A stretch of 64,000 nt of DNA from Muriicola marianensis (GTDB lineage Bacteria; Bacteroidota; Bacteroidia; Flavobacteriales; Flavobacteriaceae): contig NZ_BMFH01000002.1 of NCBI RefSeq assembly GCF_014638095.1, positions 558,001-622,000 of the forward strand, read 5' to 3'. The position numbers and the translations under genes were made by a program. The notes beneath the pieces were generated by a model that was not told the origin of the DNA, did no database searches, and saw nothing but the letters and a program-made list of their open reading frames with translations. Shown piece after piece: positions 33,937 to 42,827 of the stretch; the first letter of the stretch is position 1; each line of letters starts with the position of its first letter.

Positions 33937-35298
33937 TTAATTGAGGTTAAAAGGGGTTTTGGGTTCCTCCTCCTGAAGATCATCGTCCTTAGCTCTTTTT
34001 AAGATCTTATCGGGGAGTGACTTTTTGGCCTTAGCGCCCATTTTCTTGAGCTTTTCAATGCTGATGATGATATTTCCTCTTCCTTCTACGAGTTTATTCA
34101 TCGCCCCCCTGTATTCATTCTTCGCCTCGTCCATCTTTTTACCCACCTTCGTCAGATCGGTCACAAACCCTTCGAATTTATCGTAAAGGGCGCCCGCCTG
34201 CCTGGCGATCTCTATGGCATTCCGCTGCTGTTTCTCGTTATTCCACATAGTGTCTATGGTACGCAGGGTAGCCAGGAGGGTTGAAGGTGTAACGATCACG
34301 ATGTTCTTTTCAAAGGCCTTGTTGTAAAGGGCGGGTTCCTGATTGATGGCTACAGAAAAGGCCGTCTCAATGGGAACAAACATCAGTACAAAGTCCGGAC
34401 TTTCCATGTCGTACAGGTCCTCGTATTTCTTGGAGGAGAGCTGATCGACATGTTTTTGAAGGGAGTTGATGTGATTCTTTAGAAACTTTTCCTGTAGATC
34501 CTCTTCGGCATTGACAAATCGCTCATAATCTGTCAGGGATACCTTGGAGTCGATGACCATTTTCTTTCCGTCGGGAAGATTGATGACCACATCCGGCAGG
34601 ACCCTGCTGCCATCTTCCCTGGTGAAGCTTTTCTGAACGGTGTATTCCCTGTCTTTTTCGAGGCCCGATTTCTCCAAAACCTTTTCCAGGACGAGTTCTC
34701 CCCAGTTACCCTGCATCTTGCTGTCTCCCTTGAGGGCTTTGGTCAGGTTTTCGGCTTCCTTGGTGATCTTGAGGTTCTGGTTTTGCAGGTTGAGCAACTG
34801 TTCCCTCAGGGCCGAATGTATGCTGATATTCTCTTTCTGGCTCTCCTCCACCTTCTTCTCAAAAAGCTGGATCTTCTCCTGGAGGGGGTTGAGGATGTGT
34901 TTGATATTCTTCTGGTTTTGTTCGGTGAATTTCAGGCTTTTCTCATCCAGGATCTTGTTGGCAAGGTTCTCGAATTCCTTGGTGAATTTTTCCTGCAAGT
35001 CTGCAACCTCTTCTTTCTGATCTTCCAGTTTTTGCCTCAAATTCTCGAGATCGGCCTCATTTCTTGTGACCAGTTGGTTCAGCCTGCTGTTCTCGTTCCT
35101 GAGGTCTTCCACTACCTGCTTTTCTGCATTGAGGCGCGTCTCCAATTCCTCCCGGTTCCTGCCCAATTGACGCTCCCTTTCCTCCAGGGTACTCTGAATT
35201 GATTTGCGTTTTAAGCGCTCGATATAGTTCCCCAGAAAGAATCCCAACAGAATAGCCAGTAAGGCAACCACCAACATTGTGATCTCCGTGCTCATCAC
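33937..35298 (-). CDS. rmuC: DNA recombination protein RmuC
   Basis: The 453-residue protein has an N-terminal membrane helix (TEITMLVVALLAILLGFFLGNYIE), a coiled coil of about 150 residues rich in Glu, Lys and Leu, and a C-terminal RmuC domain with GNWGELVLEKVLEKSGL, LPDVVINLPDGKKMVIDSKVSL and a PSTLLATLRTIDTMW segment. RmuC limits DNA inversion at inverted repeats and is thought to be a restriction-type nuclease. The gene is convergent with pgl with a 4-bp gap. Its start at 35298 is 57 bp from the ATPase gene upstream on the same strand, with two ATGs available. Confidence 0.94.
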   Translation of the reverse strand: MMSTEITMLVVALLAILLGFFLGNYIERLKRKSIQSTLEERERQLGRNREELETRLNAEKQVVEDLRNENSRLNQLVTRNEADLENLRQKLEDQKEEVADLQEKFTKEFENLANKILDEKSLKFTEQNQKNIKHILNPLQEKIQLFEKKVEESQKENISIHSALREQLLNLQNQNLKITKEAENLTKALKGDSKMQGNWGELVLEKVLEKSGLEKDREYTVQKSFTREDGSRVLPDVVINLPDGKKMVIDSKVSLTDYERFVNAEEDLQEKFLKNHINSLQKHVDQLSSKKYEDLYDMESPDFVLMFVPIETAFSVAINQEPALYNKAFEKNIVIVTPSTLLATLRTIDTMWNNEKQQRNAIEIARQAGALYDKFEGFVTDLTKVGKKMDEAKNEYRGAMNKLVEGRGNIIISIEKLKKMGAKAKKSLPDKILKRAKDDDLQEEEPKTPFNLN

Positions 35299-35355
35299 CT
35301 TTTTATTTTCATGTAAAGATAGGCCATCTTACCTTAAGAGGAGAGTTGGGGTACT

Positions 35356-36138
35356 TTAGTTTTTGATTTTAAAGGTCCCGGTTCCGGAATCAAAATCGAT
35401 GAGGTCTGAGGGAAATAGATTTTGGAAGCTCTGATTCTCAATATGGCTGCAAGGTGGCCCGAAATGATGGCCGGACCTCTCGAGGATGAGCATCTGGTCA
35501 CAGAGTTGTATGGCCAGGTCGATCTCATGTGTCGTATAAATGACGGTCTTGCCGAATTCCCGGGCGATCCCTTTCATGGTCTTTAATACCTGAACCTTAT
35601 GGTACAGGTCGAGGTGAGTCGTAGGTTCGTCCAGCATCATGATGGGGGTATCCTGGGCGAGGGCCCTGGCGATCAGTACTTTTTGGAGCTGCCCGTCACT
35701 GAGTTCATAGCACTTCCTGTGTTCCAGGGCTTCCAATCCGGTGTTCCTTATCGATGATTCTACGGCCTCTTTATCATTCTCAGTAAGCGTTCCCAGCCAG
35801 TTAGTATAAGGCTGTCGACCCAGACTGATCAATTCTCTTACCGTTAAGTTTCTGGTGGGAAGGGGCTCTGTAAGGACGATACTGAGGGAGGAGGCCAGTT
35901 TCTGTGGGGTAAGACTATAGATCGATTTGCCGTTGATCAGCACCTGTCCGGAAAGTTGGCGCTGCACTCCGGCCAGGGTCCGCAGCAAGGTCGATTTGCC
36001 GATCCCGTTGGCCCCGACGATGGATACGAATTCCCCTTGGGCCAGGGTAAAATTAAGATCCCGGGCGATCACGGTATCCCCCCCATTCCTGCCGGAGTAT
36101 CCGATGCTCAAATTCGATATTTCCAATACGTTTTGCAT
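35356..36138 (-). CDS. ABC transporter ATPase, FecE/BtuD-like (predicted cobalamin import)
   Basis: The 260-residue ATPase has Walker A GANGIGKST, Q-loop region LTEPLPTRNLTVRELIS, signature LSDGQLQKVLIARA (an SD variant of LSGGQ) and Walker B MMLDEPTTHLDL. It is the third gene on the minus strand after the substrate-binding lipoprotein and the permease, with an 80-bp gap. It is the FecCD/BtuCD type of importer for iron-siderophores or cobalamin. The adjacent divergent gene is a TonB-dependent receptor under a cobalamin riboswitch, which makes cobalamin the best-supported substrate; the ATPase itself cannot decide this. Confidence 0.85.
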   Translation of the reverse strand: MQNVLEISNLSIGYSGRNGGDTVIARDLNFTLAQGEFVSIVGANGIGKSTLLRTLAGVQRQLSGQVLINGKSIYSLTPQKLASSLSIVLTEPLPTRNLTVRELISLGRQPYTNWLGTLTENDKEAVESSIRNTGLEALEHRKCYELSDGQLQKVLIARALAQDTPIMMLDEPTTHLDLYHKVQVLKTMKGIAREFGKTVIYTTHEIDLAIQLCDQMLILERSGHHFGPPCSHIENQSFQNLFPSDLIDFDSGTGTFKIKN

Positions 36139-36218
36139 TAAATCAGCAACCCTATTGAGTTAAAAACAAAGCTAAGGTAGGTATTCTTCAAAACTTCTGA
36201 GGCCCTGAGTTGACTGCA

Positions 36219-37238
36219 CTAAAATATCATATTCCGTTTCCTCAGCAACAGCCAGATGACCACCGGTGCACCTACGATGGAGGTGATCGCATTGATGGGC
36301 AGTACGTAGGAGGAAGAAGGGAGCTGGGCCATGGTATCACACAGCAATAACAGGATGGCCCCATATAAAAGCACTCCCGGAACAAGGATCCTGTGGTCCG
36401 TTGTATTGAAGAGCTGGCGGGTCAGATGAGGAACGGCCAGTCCGATAAAGGCGATGGGTCCCGCAAAGGCAGTGACTGAGCCGGCCAGGAGCCCCGTAGC
36501 GATAATAATCAGGTTTCTGGACCTGCCGATCCTGACCCCCAGGCTGCGGGCGTAATTCTCCCCGAGCAGCAAGGCATTCAATGATTTGATCGAGCTGATA
36601 CTAAACAACAGTCCCAATAGGCAGATGACCCCCAGGACAAGGACCTGAGAACCACTTAGATTTCCCACAGTCCCGAAGGTCCAGAAGATGTATTGCTGTA
36701 ATTCTTCGGCCTTGGCGAAATAGGAGAGGACAGTGACCACAGCCGCCGTAATACTTGCAAACATAAGTCCGATGATCAGCAAGGCCATGGTATCTTTAAC
36801 CCGCCTGGCCACGGCAACGACTGTGAGCAGTACCAGAATACTTCCGAGACTGGACGCCAGGGTAAGGGCGAGGTCATTTATCAGGACCACGCCGGCCGAG
36901 AAAAGTCCGCCTCCCATGATCAGCAGGGCAGCACCCAGACTGGCCCCGGAGCTGATACCCAGGACGAAAGGGCCTGCAAGCGGATTCCTGAACAGGGTTT
37001 GCATGAGCAAACCGCTGAGGGAAAGGCCGGCACCCACCAGGATAGCCGTAAATGCCTTGGGCAGTCGATACTCTCTGATGATATACTGCTGAGATTCGTC
37101 TGCGCTCCCAAAGCCCAAAAGTTCTCCAAGCGTAGTTAAAAAAGGTATTTCCACTGATCCCAGGCTGATGTTGATCCCGAAGCAAAGCAGCAGGACGAGG
37201 ATCAAAAGGGCAAACTGATATGGGATCTTTGATTTCAA
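36219..37238 (-). CDS. FecCD/BtuC-type ABC transporter permease
   Basis: The 339-residue protein has about ten hydrophobic helices and the BtuC-type motifs AILVGAGLSLSGLLMQTLFRNPLAGPFVLGISSGA and the cytoplasmic coupling region GPIAFIGLAVPHLTRQLF. It is the membrane part of an importer with the binding lipoprotein upstream and the ATPase downstream. The start is TTG at 37238, directly after the TAG stop of the lipoprotein gene and in the same frame; no closer ATG would leave the first helix intact. The TAG lies immediately before the TTG, so translation must restart with no gap. Confidence 0.88.
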   Translation of the reverse strand: MKSKIPYQFALLILVLLLCFGINISLGSVEIPFLTTLGELLGFGSADESQQYIIREYRLPKAFTAILVGAGLSLSGLLMQTLFRNPLAGPFVLGISSGASLGAALLIMGGGLFSAGVVLINDLALTLASSLGSILVLLTVVAVARRVKDTMALLIIGLMFASITAAVVTVLSYFAKAEELQQYIFWTFGTVGNLSGSQVLVLGVICLLGLLFSISSIKSLNALLLGENYARSLGVRIGRSRNLIIIATGLLAGSVTAFAGPIAFIGLAVPHLTRQLFNTTDHRILVPGVLLYGAILLLLCDTMAQLPSSSYVLPINAITSIVGAPVVIWLLLRKRNMIF

Positions 37239-38402
37239 CTATTGAAGGGGTTTAAAAAAAGTAGGCTCGTGATCCGGAAGAATTTCCGGGTGAAAAATAT
37301 GGATCAGGTCTCTCAAGATCAGATCGGGCCTGTTGGGTCCCAGTTCAAAAAAGGTAAGTCCGCCTGTCTCTCCCTTGCAAAGGGCATAGGTATAGACCTT
37401 CCTGTCACGGAAGGCCCGGAACTCTTTGTAATGCGGGTTGGCACCTTCCATTTCCCCATAAGAGGTGAACTGGGATGGTGATATCCAGATATCGGCTTCT
37501 TTAGCCCGGCTCAGCACGCTTTCCAGGCTGAGGGAAAGGCTGCCGGTATCTTCGGTATCATCCCAGAGATAGCTTCCATTTGCATCCCGGATGAATTCTG
37601 CAGCCCAGCTATCTCCTCCGGGTGCATACCAGATATCCTTGTAGAGGGCGCCACTCATTACCACAGGGATCTGCTGTACCCTCCCCGCCAGCTCACGGGC
37701 ATTCGTATAGGATGCAACTATGGAATCAAAGAGGGAATCGGCTCTTTCCTCCAGCTGGAAAAAAGGTGCGAAGAATTTGATCCATTCTGCCTTTCCCAAA
37801 GGGGTCTGCTCTGTCCAGTCTCCGTTGTAGACCACCGGAATACCCGAACGAATGAGCGTTTCATAAGCCTTATTCCTGGCCGCGATACCAAAGCCCACCA
37901 CAAGATCAGGCCGGATGCTGAGGGTCATTTCGGTGTTCATCATTTCATTGTTCCCCAGATTGGCCACTTCACCTGATTCTATCCTTCCCCTCGTATTCTC
38001 CGACGAGATATAATCCGTACCCGGAAAACCCACGAGACGGTCGGCTACACCCAGTGCCTCTAGGGCCGGAATATGGGTTGTGGAAGTGACGACCACCCTT
38101 TCGACAGGAACTTCGATCACTGCATCGTATTGTTTGTTATCTACCAGGCCTTTTTGGAAAGCCTCTTTCGGGACCAGAGCGTATTCAAAAGGTCGATCAG
38201 CCCCCGGCCAGGGTTGCAGGACGCGGATCAGTGTTATGCCCTCGGAGGTTTTACTTATCTGGAACCCCCTGGCGAAGCGGACAGATTCAGCACTGTCCGG
38301 TTCCTCAGCTACAGCCTGGGATGTATTATTACGGTTCTCCTGTTGCCTGCAACCCAGGAAGCAAAAAACCAGAATCATTAATGTCCATCTCATATGGCTC
38401 AA
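37239..38402 (-). CDS. ABC transporter substrate-binding lipoprotein, BtuF/FecB-like
   Basis: The 387-residue protein has a lipoprotein signal (MRWTLMILVFCFLGCRQQ) with the lipobox Cys at about residue 18. It starts at 38402 or, by an in-frame ATG, at 38393. The two-lobed type III binding fold is shown by VVVTSTTHIPALEALGVADRLVGFPGTDYI, EMTLSIRPDLVVGFGI and a long linker helix. It is the first gene of the importer operon. The BtuB-type receptor gene is divergent 335 bp away and has a cobalamin riboswitch, so cobalamin or a cobinamide is the likely ligand; haem or siderophore are less likely. Confidence 0.85.
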   Translation of the reverse strand: MSHMRWTLMILVFCFLGCRQQENRNNTSQAVAEEPDSAESVRFARGFQISKTSEGITLIRVLQPWPGADRPFEYALVPKEAFQKGLVDNKQYDAVIEVPVERVVVTSTTHIPALEALGVADRLVGFPGTDYISSENTRGRIESGEVANLGNNEMMNTEMTLSIRPDLVVGFGIAARNKAYETLIRSGIPVVYNGDWTEQTPLGKAEWIKFFAPFFQLEERADSLFDSIVASYTNARELAGRVQQIPVVMSGALYKDIWYAPGGDSWAAEFIRDANGSYLWDDTEDTGSLSLSLESVLSRAKEADIWISPSQFTSYGEMEGANPHYKEFRAFRDRKVYTYALCKGETGGLTFFELGPNRPDLILRDLIHIFHPEILPDHEPTFFKPLQ

Positions 38403-38478
38403 TTACGAGCCTCAAAAGTAAACTTATTTGCCCTAAGAGTAAAAGGAGGGGCAATTTCCTTATATTCGCCCCGAATTC

Positions 38479-38664
38479 AGGTTGCCGGTCCGGTCATTGG
38501 ACGGCATTAAAAGGGAATCCGGTGAGAATCCGGAGCTGTTCCCGCAACTGTAAGCTCAGTAGGGCCTCACGCAGAGGAACTATGTTTAGCATCTCTTCAA
38601 TACCACTGTCCGAGGACGGGAAGGTCGATGTTAAAACGCAAGTCAGGAGACCTGCCTGGTTCAA
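38479..38664 (+). ncRNA. Cobalamin riboswitch
   Basis: The 5' part has AGGTTGCCGGTC and the conserved GGGAATCCGGTGAGAATCCGG core with GTTCCCGCAACTGTAA (about 38513-38554). The 3' end has the B12 box, GTCAGGAGACCTGCC (38642-38656). It lies upstream of a BtuB-type receptor gene, the usual flavobacterial target. The B12 box is followed after about 40 bases by a CGTATG-CAACCT-CATACG hairpin (38697-38714) and no long T-run, so control is probably at translation. TATATTCG at 38461-38468 may be the -7 element for this leader. This accounts for the only gap above 300 bp in the window (38403-38737). Confidence 0.95.
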
Positions 38665-38737
38665 AATCGAATACTAACTTTCGGGATAAAAGTTTTCGTA
38701 TGCAACCTCATACGCTGTTCCGACAACAGGAATTAAA

Positions 38738-40603
38738 ATGACTAAAAAAATTTGGGGTACCGCTGTGCTTTTGTGCATGGGTACAATATCCTGGGCTCAG
38801 GATACGACGATGGACAGCGTTACGGTCCAGGAGTTGGATGAAGTAGTGTTGAGCGACACCCGCTTTCCCATCCGCCGTGAAAATTCCGGTAAAACTGTTA
38901 TCCGCATCGGTCCTGAGGAGTTGTCGCTGAATCAGGGGCGCTCCCTCCCGGAGCTGATCAACAACAAAAGCGGGATAGAGATCTCCGGCAGCCGGGGCAG
39001 GGCAGGGGAAGTACTGGGGGCCTTTGTCCGAGGGGGCAGGGGCAGGCAACTGATCGTCCTTATCGATGGCTTAAGGATATCGGACCCTTCTTCCTTTTCC
39101 CAGGAATTCGACCTGCGCCTGCTGCCTCTCGACAATATTGAATCCATCGAGATCATCAAGGGGGCGAACAGCACCCTATACGGGGCCAATGCCGCGACGG
39201 CGGTGATCAATATCAAAACAAAAGGGGCTCCCGCAGAAGGGATAAGCGGAACTTTCCGTTCTTCCGTAGGGACCAATCAGACAGCAGATGATCAGAAATA
39301 CCAGCTGAACGCTTTCGAGAATTCTGCGAGGATCGCCGGTACCCACGACCGATGGGAATACGCCCTGGGTTTTGGCCACCGGTATACGGATGGGATCTCT
39401 TCCATCGGAACTCAAACCGGGGAGTCTGATCCGTTCTCTGCCCTGAATGCCGACCTGAAACTTGGGTATCGTTTCAGTGAGAGCGCACGAACCCAGCTCT
39501 ACGCCAGCAGGGCTAAGTTCAATGTGGATTACGATGAATCCTTTGGCCTGGTGGACGCGCCCTACCGGTTCAAAAGTGAACAAGACAGGGTGGGCACACA
39601 AACTACGGTTGAATACCAGAACGGCTCTACCACCCTCAACCTTGCATACTCCTCCTTCTCTTCTGAAAATTTCAGCGCCTTTCCGGGTACCTTTGAGGGA
39701 CAGAACCTGATCGGCGATCTTTTCAACAGGATTCGTTTTGGCAAGGTACTCCTGCTGACAGGACTCAATTACAACCTGGAAGAAATGGAATTTGAGGAGG
39801 CTCGACAGTTCCGTTTTGTGGACCCCTATGCAAACCTGGTGTATTTAGGGGAAAAGGGATGGCAGGTCAGTGCAGGGGGTAGATTGAATATGCACTCGGA
39901 ATACGGTTCCCAATGGGTCTACAACCTCAACCCCAGCTACACCCTGAAGCGGGAGAATGGATATCTGAAATTCCTGGGTAGTTTTGCCACGTCCTACATC
40001 ACCCCATCCCTTACCCAGCTTTTCGGGCAGTTTGGGGCGAATCCGGACTTAGGACCGGAATCCAACCAAACCCTGGAGCTGGGTACGGAATACACTTCGG
40101 GAGACAAGCTCCGGGCGAGTGCCGTGTACTTCTCACGGAGGGAAGACGACTTCGTTTTCTTTAACAATACGACCTTCCAATATCAGAATGCGGAGAATAC
40201 CATCAATGCCAGGGGGGTTGAGGTAGAAATAGACTGGCGGCCATTGGATGCTATAACCATAGAGGCCAACTACACCTTTACTGAACGGGAAGGCGACCCC
40301 GGGATCAGGATCCCGAAGCACAAGGCCTTTTTCAGTATGGGGTATGAAGTAAATGATTCCTTTAATGTCGCTGCCACCTATGCGTACACCGGGACGAGAT
40401 TAGACACCGATTTTAATACCTTCACCCAGGTGCAACTCGACCCGTTTAGTCTGCTGGGTTTGAACCTCAGATACGTGGCTATCCCAGACCGCCTGACTTT
40501 TTTCCTTCAGGCCGATAACCTCCTGAATGAGTCCTTTACGGAGATCCTGGGCTTCAATACACGAGGGAGGAATGTCCGAACAGGTTTTACCCTGAAATTG
40601 TAA
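38738..40603 (+). CDS. TonB-dependent receptor, BtuB-like vitamin B12 transporter
   Basis: The 621-residue outer-membrane protein has a signal peptide (MTKKIWGTAVLLCMGTISWAQ), a TonB-box-like stretch (LDEVVLSDTRF), a plug domain (SLPELINNKSGIEISG, GAFVRGGRGRQLIVLIDGLRI and IEIIKGANSTLYGANAATAVINI) and then a beta-barrel ending in a final strand VRTGFTLKL. It is the transporter for cobalamin across the outer membrane, powered by TonB-ExbBD. Control by the riboswitch just upstream makes the substrate assignment firm. The divergent operon supplies the inner-membrane step. Confidence 0.92.
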   Translation: MTKKIWGTAVLLCMGTISWAQDTTMDSVTVQELDEVVLSDTRFPIRRENSGKTVIRIGPEELSLNQGRSLPELINNKSGIEISGSRGRAGEVLGAFVRGGRGRQLIVLIDGLRISDPSSFSQEFDLRLLPLDNIESIEIIKGANSTLYGANAATAVINIKTKGAPAEGISGTFRSSVGTNQTADDQKYQLNAFENSARIAGTHDRWEYALGFGHRYTDGISSIGTQTGESDPFSALNADLKLGYRFSESARTQLYASRAKFNVDYDESFGLVDAPYRFKSEQDRVGTQTTVEYQNGSTTLNLAYSSFSSENFSAFPGTFEGQNLIGDLFNRIRFGKVLLLTGLNYNLEEMEFEEARQFRFVDPYANLVYLGEKGWQVSAGGRLNMHSEYGSQWVYNLNPSYTLKRENGYLKFLGSFATSYITPSLTQLFGQFGANPDLGPESNQTLELGTEYTSGDKLRASAVYFSRREDDFVFFNNTTFQYQNAENTINARGVEVEIDWRPLDAITIEANYTFTEREGDPGIRIPKHKAFFSMGYEVNDSFNVAATYAYTGTRLDTDFNTFTQVQLDPFSLLGLNLRYVAIPDRLTFFLQADNLLNESFTEILGFNTRGRNVRTGFTLKL

Positions 40604-40607
40604 TAAA

Positions 40608-40640
40608 AAAGCCGGTTTGTACCGGCTTTCTATTTTTATT
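40608..40640. terminator. Terminator between btuB-like gene and S41 protease gene
   Basis: The arms AAAGCCGGT and ACCGGCTTT pair perfectly along 9 bases around TTGT. A run of A precedes the stem and CTATTTTTATTT follows it, so it can act in both directions between the convergent genes. Confidence 0.88.
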
Positions 40641-42093
40641 TGATGGTGAGGTCGATAGGTTTATCGAGGATCATCCTGTCCCTGATAGGAGTAAAGTCTT
40701 CCGTATCCGTAAAAGGTTTGGCAGGCTTTCGAACGGTGAAGTCCCGCTTTCCTGAAACCCCTGTGATCTCTTCCAGGGCCCGGGCGAGAAGGGGTTCGTT
40801 GGGATCCCCTAAAATACCCAGGTTGGCGAGATCTTCCTCCAGTTCTATTTCGGGAGGAAAACCATTGGTGTAATCCGAAAAACCGACCGAGTTCTCATTC
40901 CTTCCCACCAGGGGTTGCAGGGCCCAGGGATTCTCGGCATTGATAAAGGATTCTCTTGAAGCCGTATACACGTATGGCGCTCCGGACCTGCCGGGGTCGT
41001 CGACCATGGTCAGGGAGAATTCGTTCTTCCCAGTGGTGGTCGTACCCACTTGTATCACGTCCATGTAGGGATCCAGGCCGTTTATGATGAGTTCGCTGGC
41101 TGAGGCAGACCTCCCTGTGGTCAGGATGTATACCCGACTCAGGTTCAGGGTATTGATAGGGGTTCCTGCACCGGTGCGGTCGGCAAAGTAATCCTCGATC
41201 TGGGAGGCGTCAAAAGAAGCCTGGATCTTGGGATTCCATCGCTGTTTGATAAAAAGATCGTTCGTGTTGGTGCCGTAGATCATACTGGCCAGCAGGCGTG
41301 TGGTGTTGACAGAACCCCCGGGATTGTATCGCAGGTCGAGAACCAGATCAGTAACCCCCTGAGCCTTAAGCTGACCGAATGCGTCATTCAACTCTTCGTC
41401 GAATTCGTTCAGGAAGCGATTGTAATAGATATACCCGATCTTCTGTCCGCTGATGTCGAAGGTGTTGACGATAAAGATGGGGTTTTCCTGAAATCCTTCA
41501 ACCTTGGTCAGAGTAACGTCTTTCCCATTGGGAGTAAATGTGTCGTTAACCAGGTCGGCCATATTCAGCGTATAGGTATCGTTCTCCCCGAAAAGCAAGT
41601 CGATGTAATTGTTCAGGTTCAGGGTTTGTCCATCGACCCCGGTAAAAAATTCCCCACGAAAAATATCCTTGGAGGCCGCATCAGAGTTGGGCGTCACATA
41701 GCGAACATAACCCACGACATCGTCATTGTCCAGGGCGATCAGTCCGAAACTCAACCCATTGCTCCTGGAGACTCCGGAAAGGAAATCAGTGAATTCGTTG
41801 TAATCTGAGGCATAGGTGCTAAAACGGTCCTCAAAATACCTCAGGCGGTTATCGAAGAAAGCGCCCGGATCGGATTCGGACCTCAGGAATTCGGTATATT
41901 CTTCATTGGTGCTGAAACGGTCGTCTGCAAGGTTTTCCACATCGTCCTGCCAGAAATACCAGAGGTTCATGGACTTCCACATAAAATCCTGGGTGGCCAG
42001 ATCCGATGATGTCGGATTGAAATTGTCATCGTCCTTACTGCATCCGGTAAGGAGAAACAATATCCCCAGGAATAAAGCTACATTCTTTTTCAT
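40636..42093 (-). CDS. S41 family C-terminal processing peptidase, lipoprotein
   Basis: The 485-residue protein has a lipoprotein signal (MKKNVALFLGILFLLTGCSK, Cys 18), a PDZ-like region with GYVRYVTPNSDAASKDIFRGEFFTGVDGQ, and the S41 catalytic block LVLDLRYNPGGSVNTTRLLASMI and ILTTGRSASASELIINGL, where the nucleophile Ser is in SASAS. The Lys of the dyad is in TTTTGKNEFSL. It should act on proteins in the periplasm. It is divergent from an ECF sigma operon, and its upstream region has an AAC-N16-AGTC pattern, so regulation by that system is possible but weakly supported. Confidence 0.9.
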   Translation of the reverse strand: MKKNVALFLGILFLLTGCSKDDDNFNPTSSDLATQDFMWKSMNLWYFWQDDVENLADDRFSTNEEYTEFLRSESDPGAFFDNRLRYFEDRFSTYASDYNEFTDFLSGVSRSNGLSFGLIALDNDDVVGYVRYVTPNSDAASKDIFRGEFFTGVDGQTLNLNNYIDLLFGENDTYTLNMADLVNDTFTPNGKDVTLTKVEGFQENPIFIVNTFDISGQKIGYIYYNRFLNEFDEELNDAFGQLKAQGVTDLVLDLRYNPGGSVNTTRLLASMIYGTNTNDLFIKQRWNPKIQASFDASQIEDYFADRTGAGTPINTLNLSRVYILTTGRSASASELIINGLDPYMDVIQVGTTTTGKNEFSLTMVDDPGRSGAPYVYTASRESFINAENPWALQPLVGRNENSVGFSDYTNGFPPEIELEEDLANLGILGDPNEPLLARALEEITGVSGKRDFTVRKPAKPFTDTEDFTPIRDRMILDKPIDLTIK

Positions 42094-42170
42094 CTTTCTT
42101 TTTTTAAGGTAAATAGCATTTCATAGCCGAGAGCCACACCAGGTCTTTTTTAGTACCTTGGAGGCTATAG

Positions 42171-42193
42171 GACTATCAAGTGTAGGGAAGGTT
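42171..42193 (-). promoter_or_regulatory. Possible ECF promoter before the S41 protease gene
   Basis: On the minus strand AAC (42193-42191) is followed by 16 bases and AGTC (42174-42171). The spacing matches the better ECF sites at 11341-11363, 12965-12987 and 42241-42265, but the leader to the start at 42093 would be about 70 nt. One such match in a 200-bp gap could be chance. Confidence 0.3.
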
Positions 42194-42240
42194 AGTTCCT
42201 GCTAAATTAATCAGATCGAGGCGAAGAAAAAAAGAATTGT

Positions 42241-42265
42241 AACAAAATTCGATATAGTTCGTCTA
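42241..42265 (+). promoter_or_regulatory. Candidate autoregulated ECF promoter
   Basis: AAC at 42241-42243 is followed by exactly 16 bases and CGTCTA at 42260-42265. This is the classic ECF sigma promoter and stands directly before an ECF sigma gene. The same AAC-N16-CGTC is found before the other ECF operon (12965-12987), with the start codons at similar distances (22 nt to the TTG start there, 22 nt to the ATG at 42288 here). Confidence 0.62.
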
Positions 42266-42317
42266 GCTTGTGTAACTCGGCAGGAAGATGCTTACAATAA
42301 CAACCGATCAAAAACTA

Positions 42318-42827
42318 ATGACACAATCAGAATTTGTAAACCTGGTAATGCCGTTCAAGGACAAGCTTTACAGGCTTGCTAAAAGGTTGCTGGTTTCGAC
42401 GGAGGAGGCCGAGGATGCGACACAGGAAGTGTTGATGAAATTGTGGGATAAGAAAAAGGGGATCGGAAGCTATCGCAATGTGGAGGCTTTTGCCATGACG
42501 ATGACGAAGAATTTTTGTCTGGACCGGTTAAAATCGAAGCAATCCGGGAACCTGAAACTGGTGCACAGCAACTATGCTGACGACAGGACTTCCCTTCAGA
42601 AGGAGGTGGAGCTCAATGACAGTCTTGAATGGGTGGGAAGGATCATGGAAGGCCTTCCCGAGCAACAGAAACTGGTCCTGCAATTAAGGGATGTAGAACA
42701 GTATGATTACGACGAGATCTCAGAGATGCTCGATATGAAACCCACAGCCGTACGGGTGGCCTTATCCAGGGCCAGGAAGGCCGTGAGAGAACAATTGATA
42801 AAAAAACACAGCTATGGAATTCAATAA
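42318..42827 (+). CDS. ECF-type RNA polymerase sigma factor
   Basis: The protein has region 2 (ATQEVLMKLWDKKKGIGSYRNVEAFAMTMTKNFCLDRLK) and region 4 (EGLPEQQKLVLQLRDVEQYDYDEISEMLDMKPTAVRVALSRARKAVRE). The ATG at 42318 gives the family N-terminus MTQSEFVNLVMPFKDKLYRL and 169 residues; an in-frame ATG at 42288 would add ten residues. A predicted autoregulated promoter ends at 42265. Its stop overlaps the start of the next gene by 14 bp. The operon continues with a membrane protein and two DUF4252 proteins, a conserved flavobacterial unit. The S41 protease gene is divergent. Confidence 0.92.
   Translation: MTQSEFVNLVMPFKDKLYRLAKRLLVSTEEAEDATQEVLMKLWDKKKGIGSYRNVEAFAMTMTKNFCLDRLKSKQSGNLKLVHSNYADDRTSLQKEVELNDSLEWVGRIMEGLPEQQKLVLQLRDVEQYDYDEISEMLDMKPTAVRVALSRARKAVREQLIKKHSYGIQ

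Noticed and set aside
38403-38478. Second riboswitch for the minus-strand importer operon
   Set aside because: I looked for a B12 box on the minus strand in the gap and found none.
38231-38677. Open frame of 148 codons before the BtuB-like gene
   Set aside because: It covers the cobalamin riboswitch, whose conserved bases explain the sequence better than a protein.
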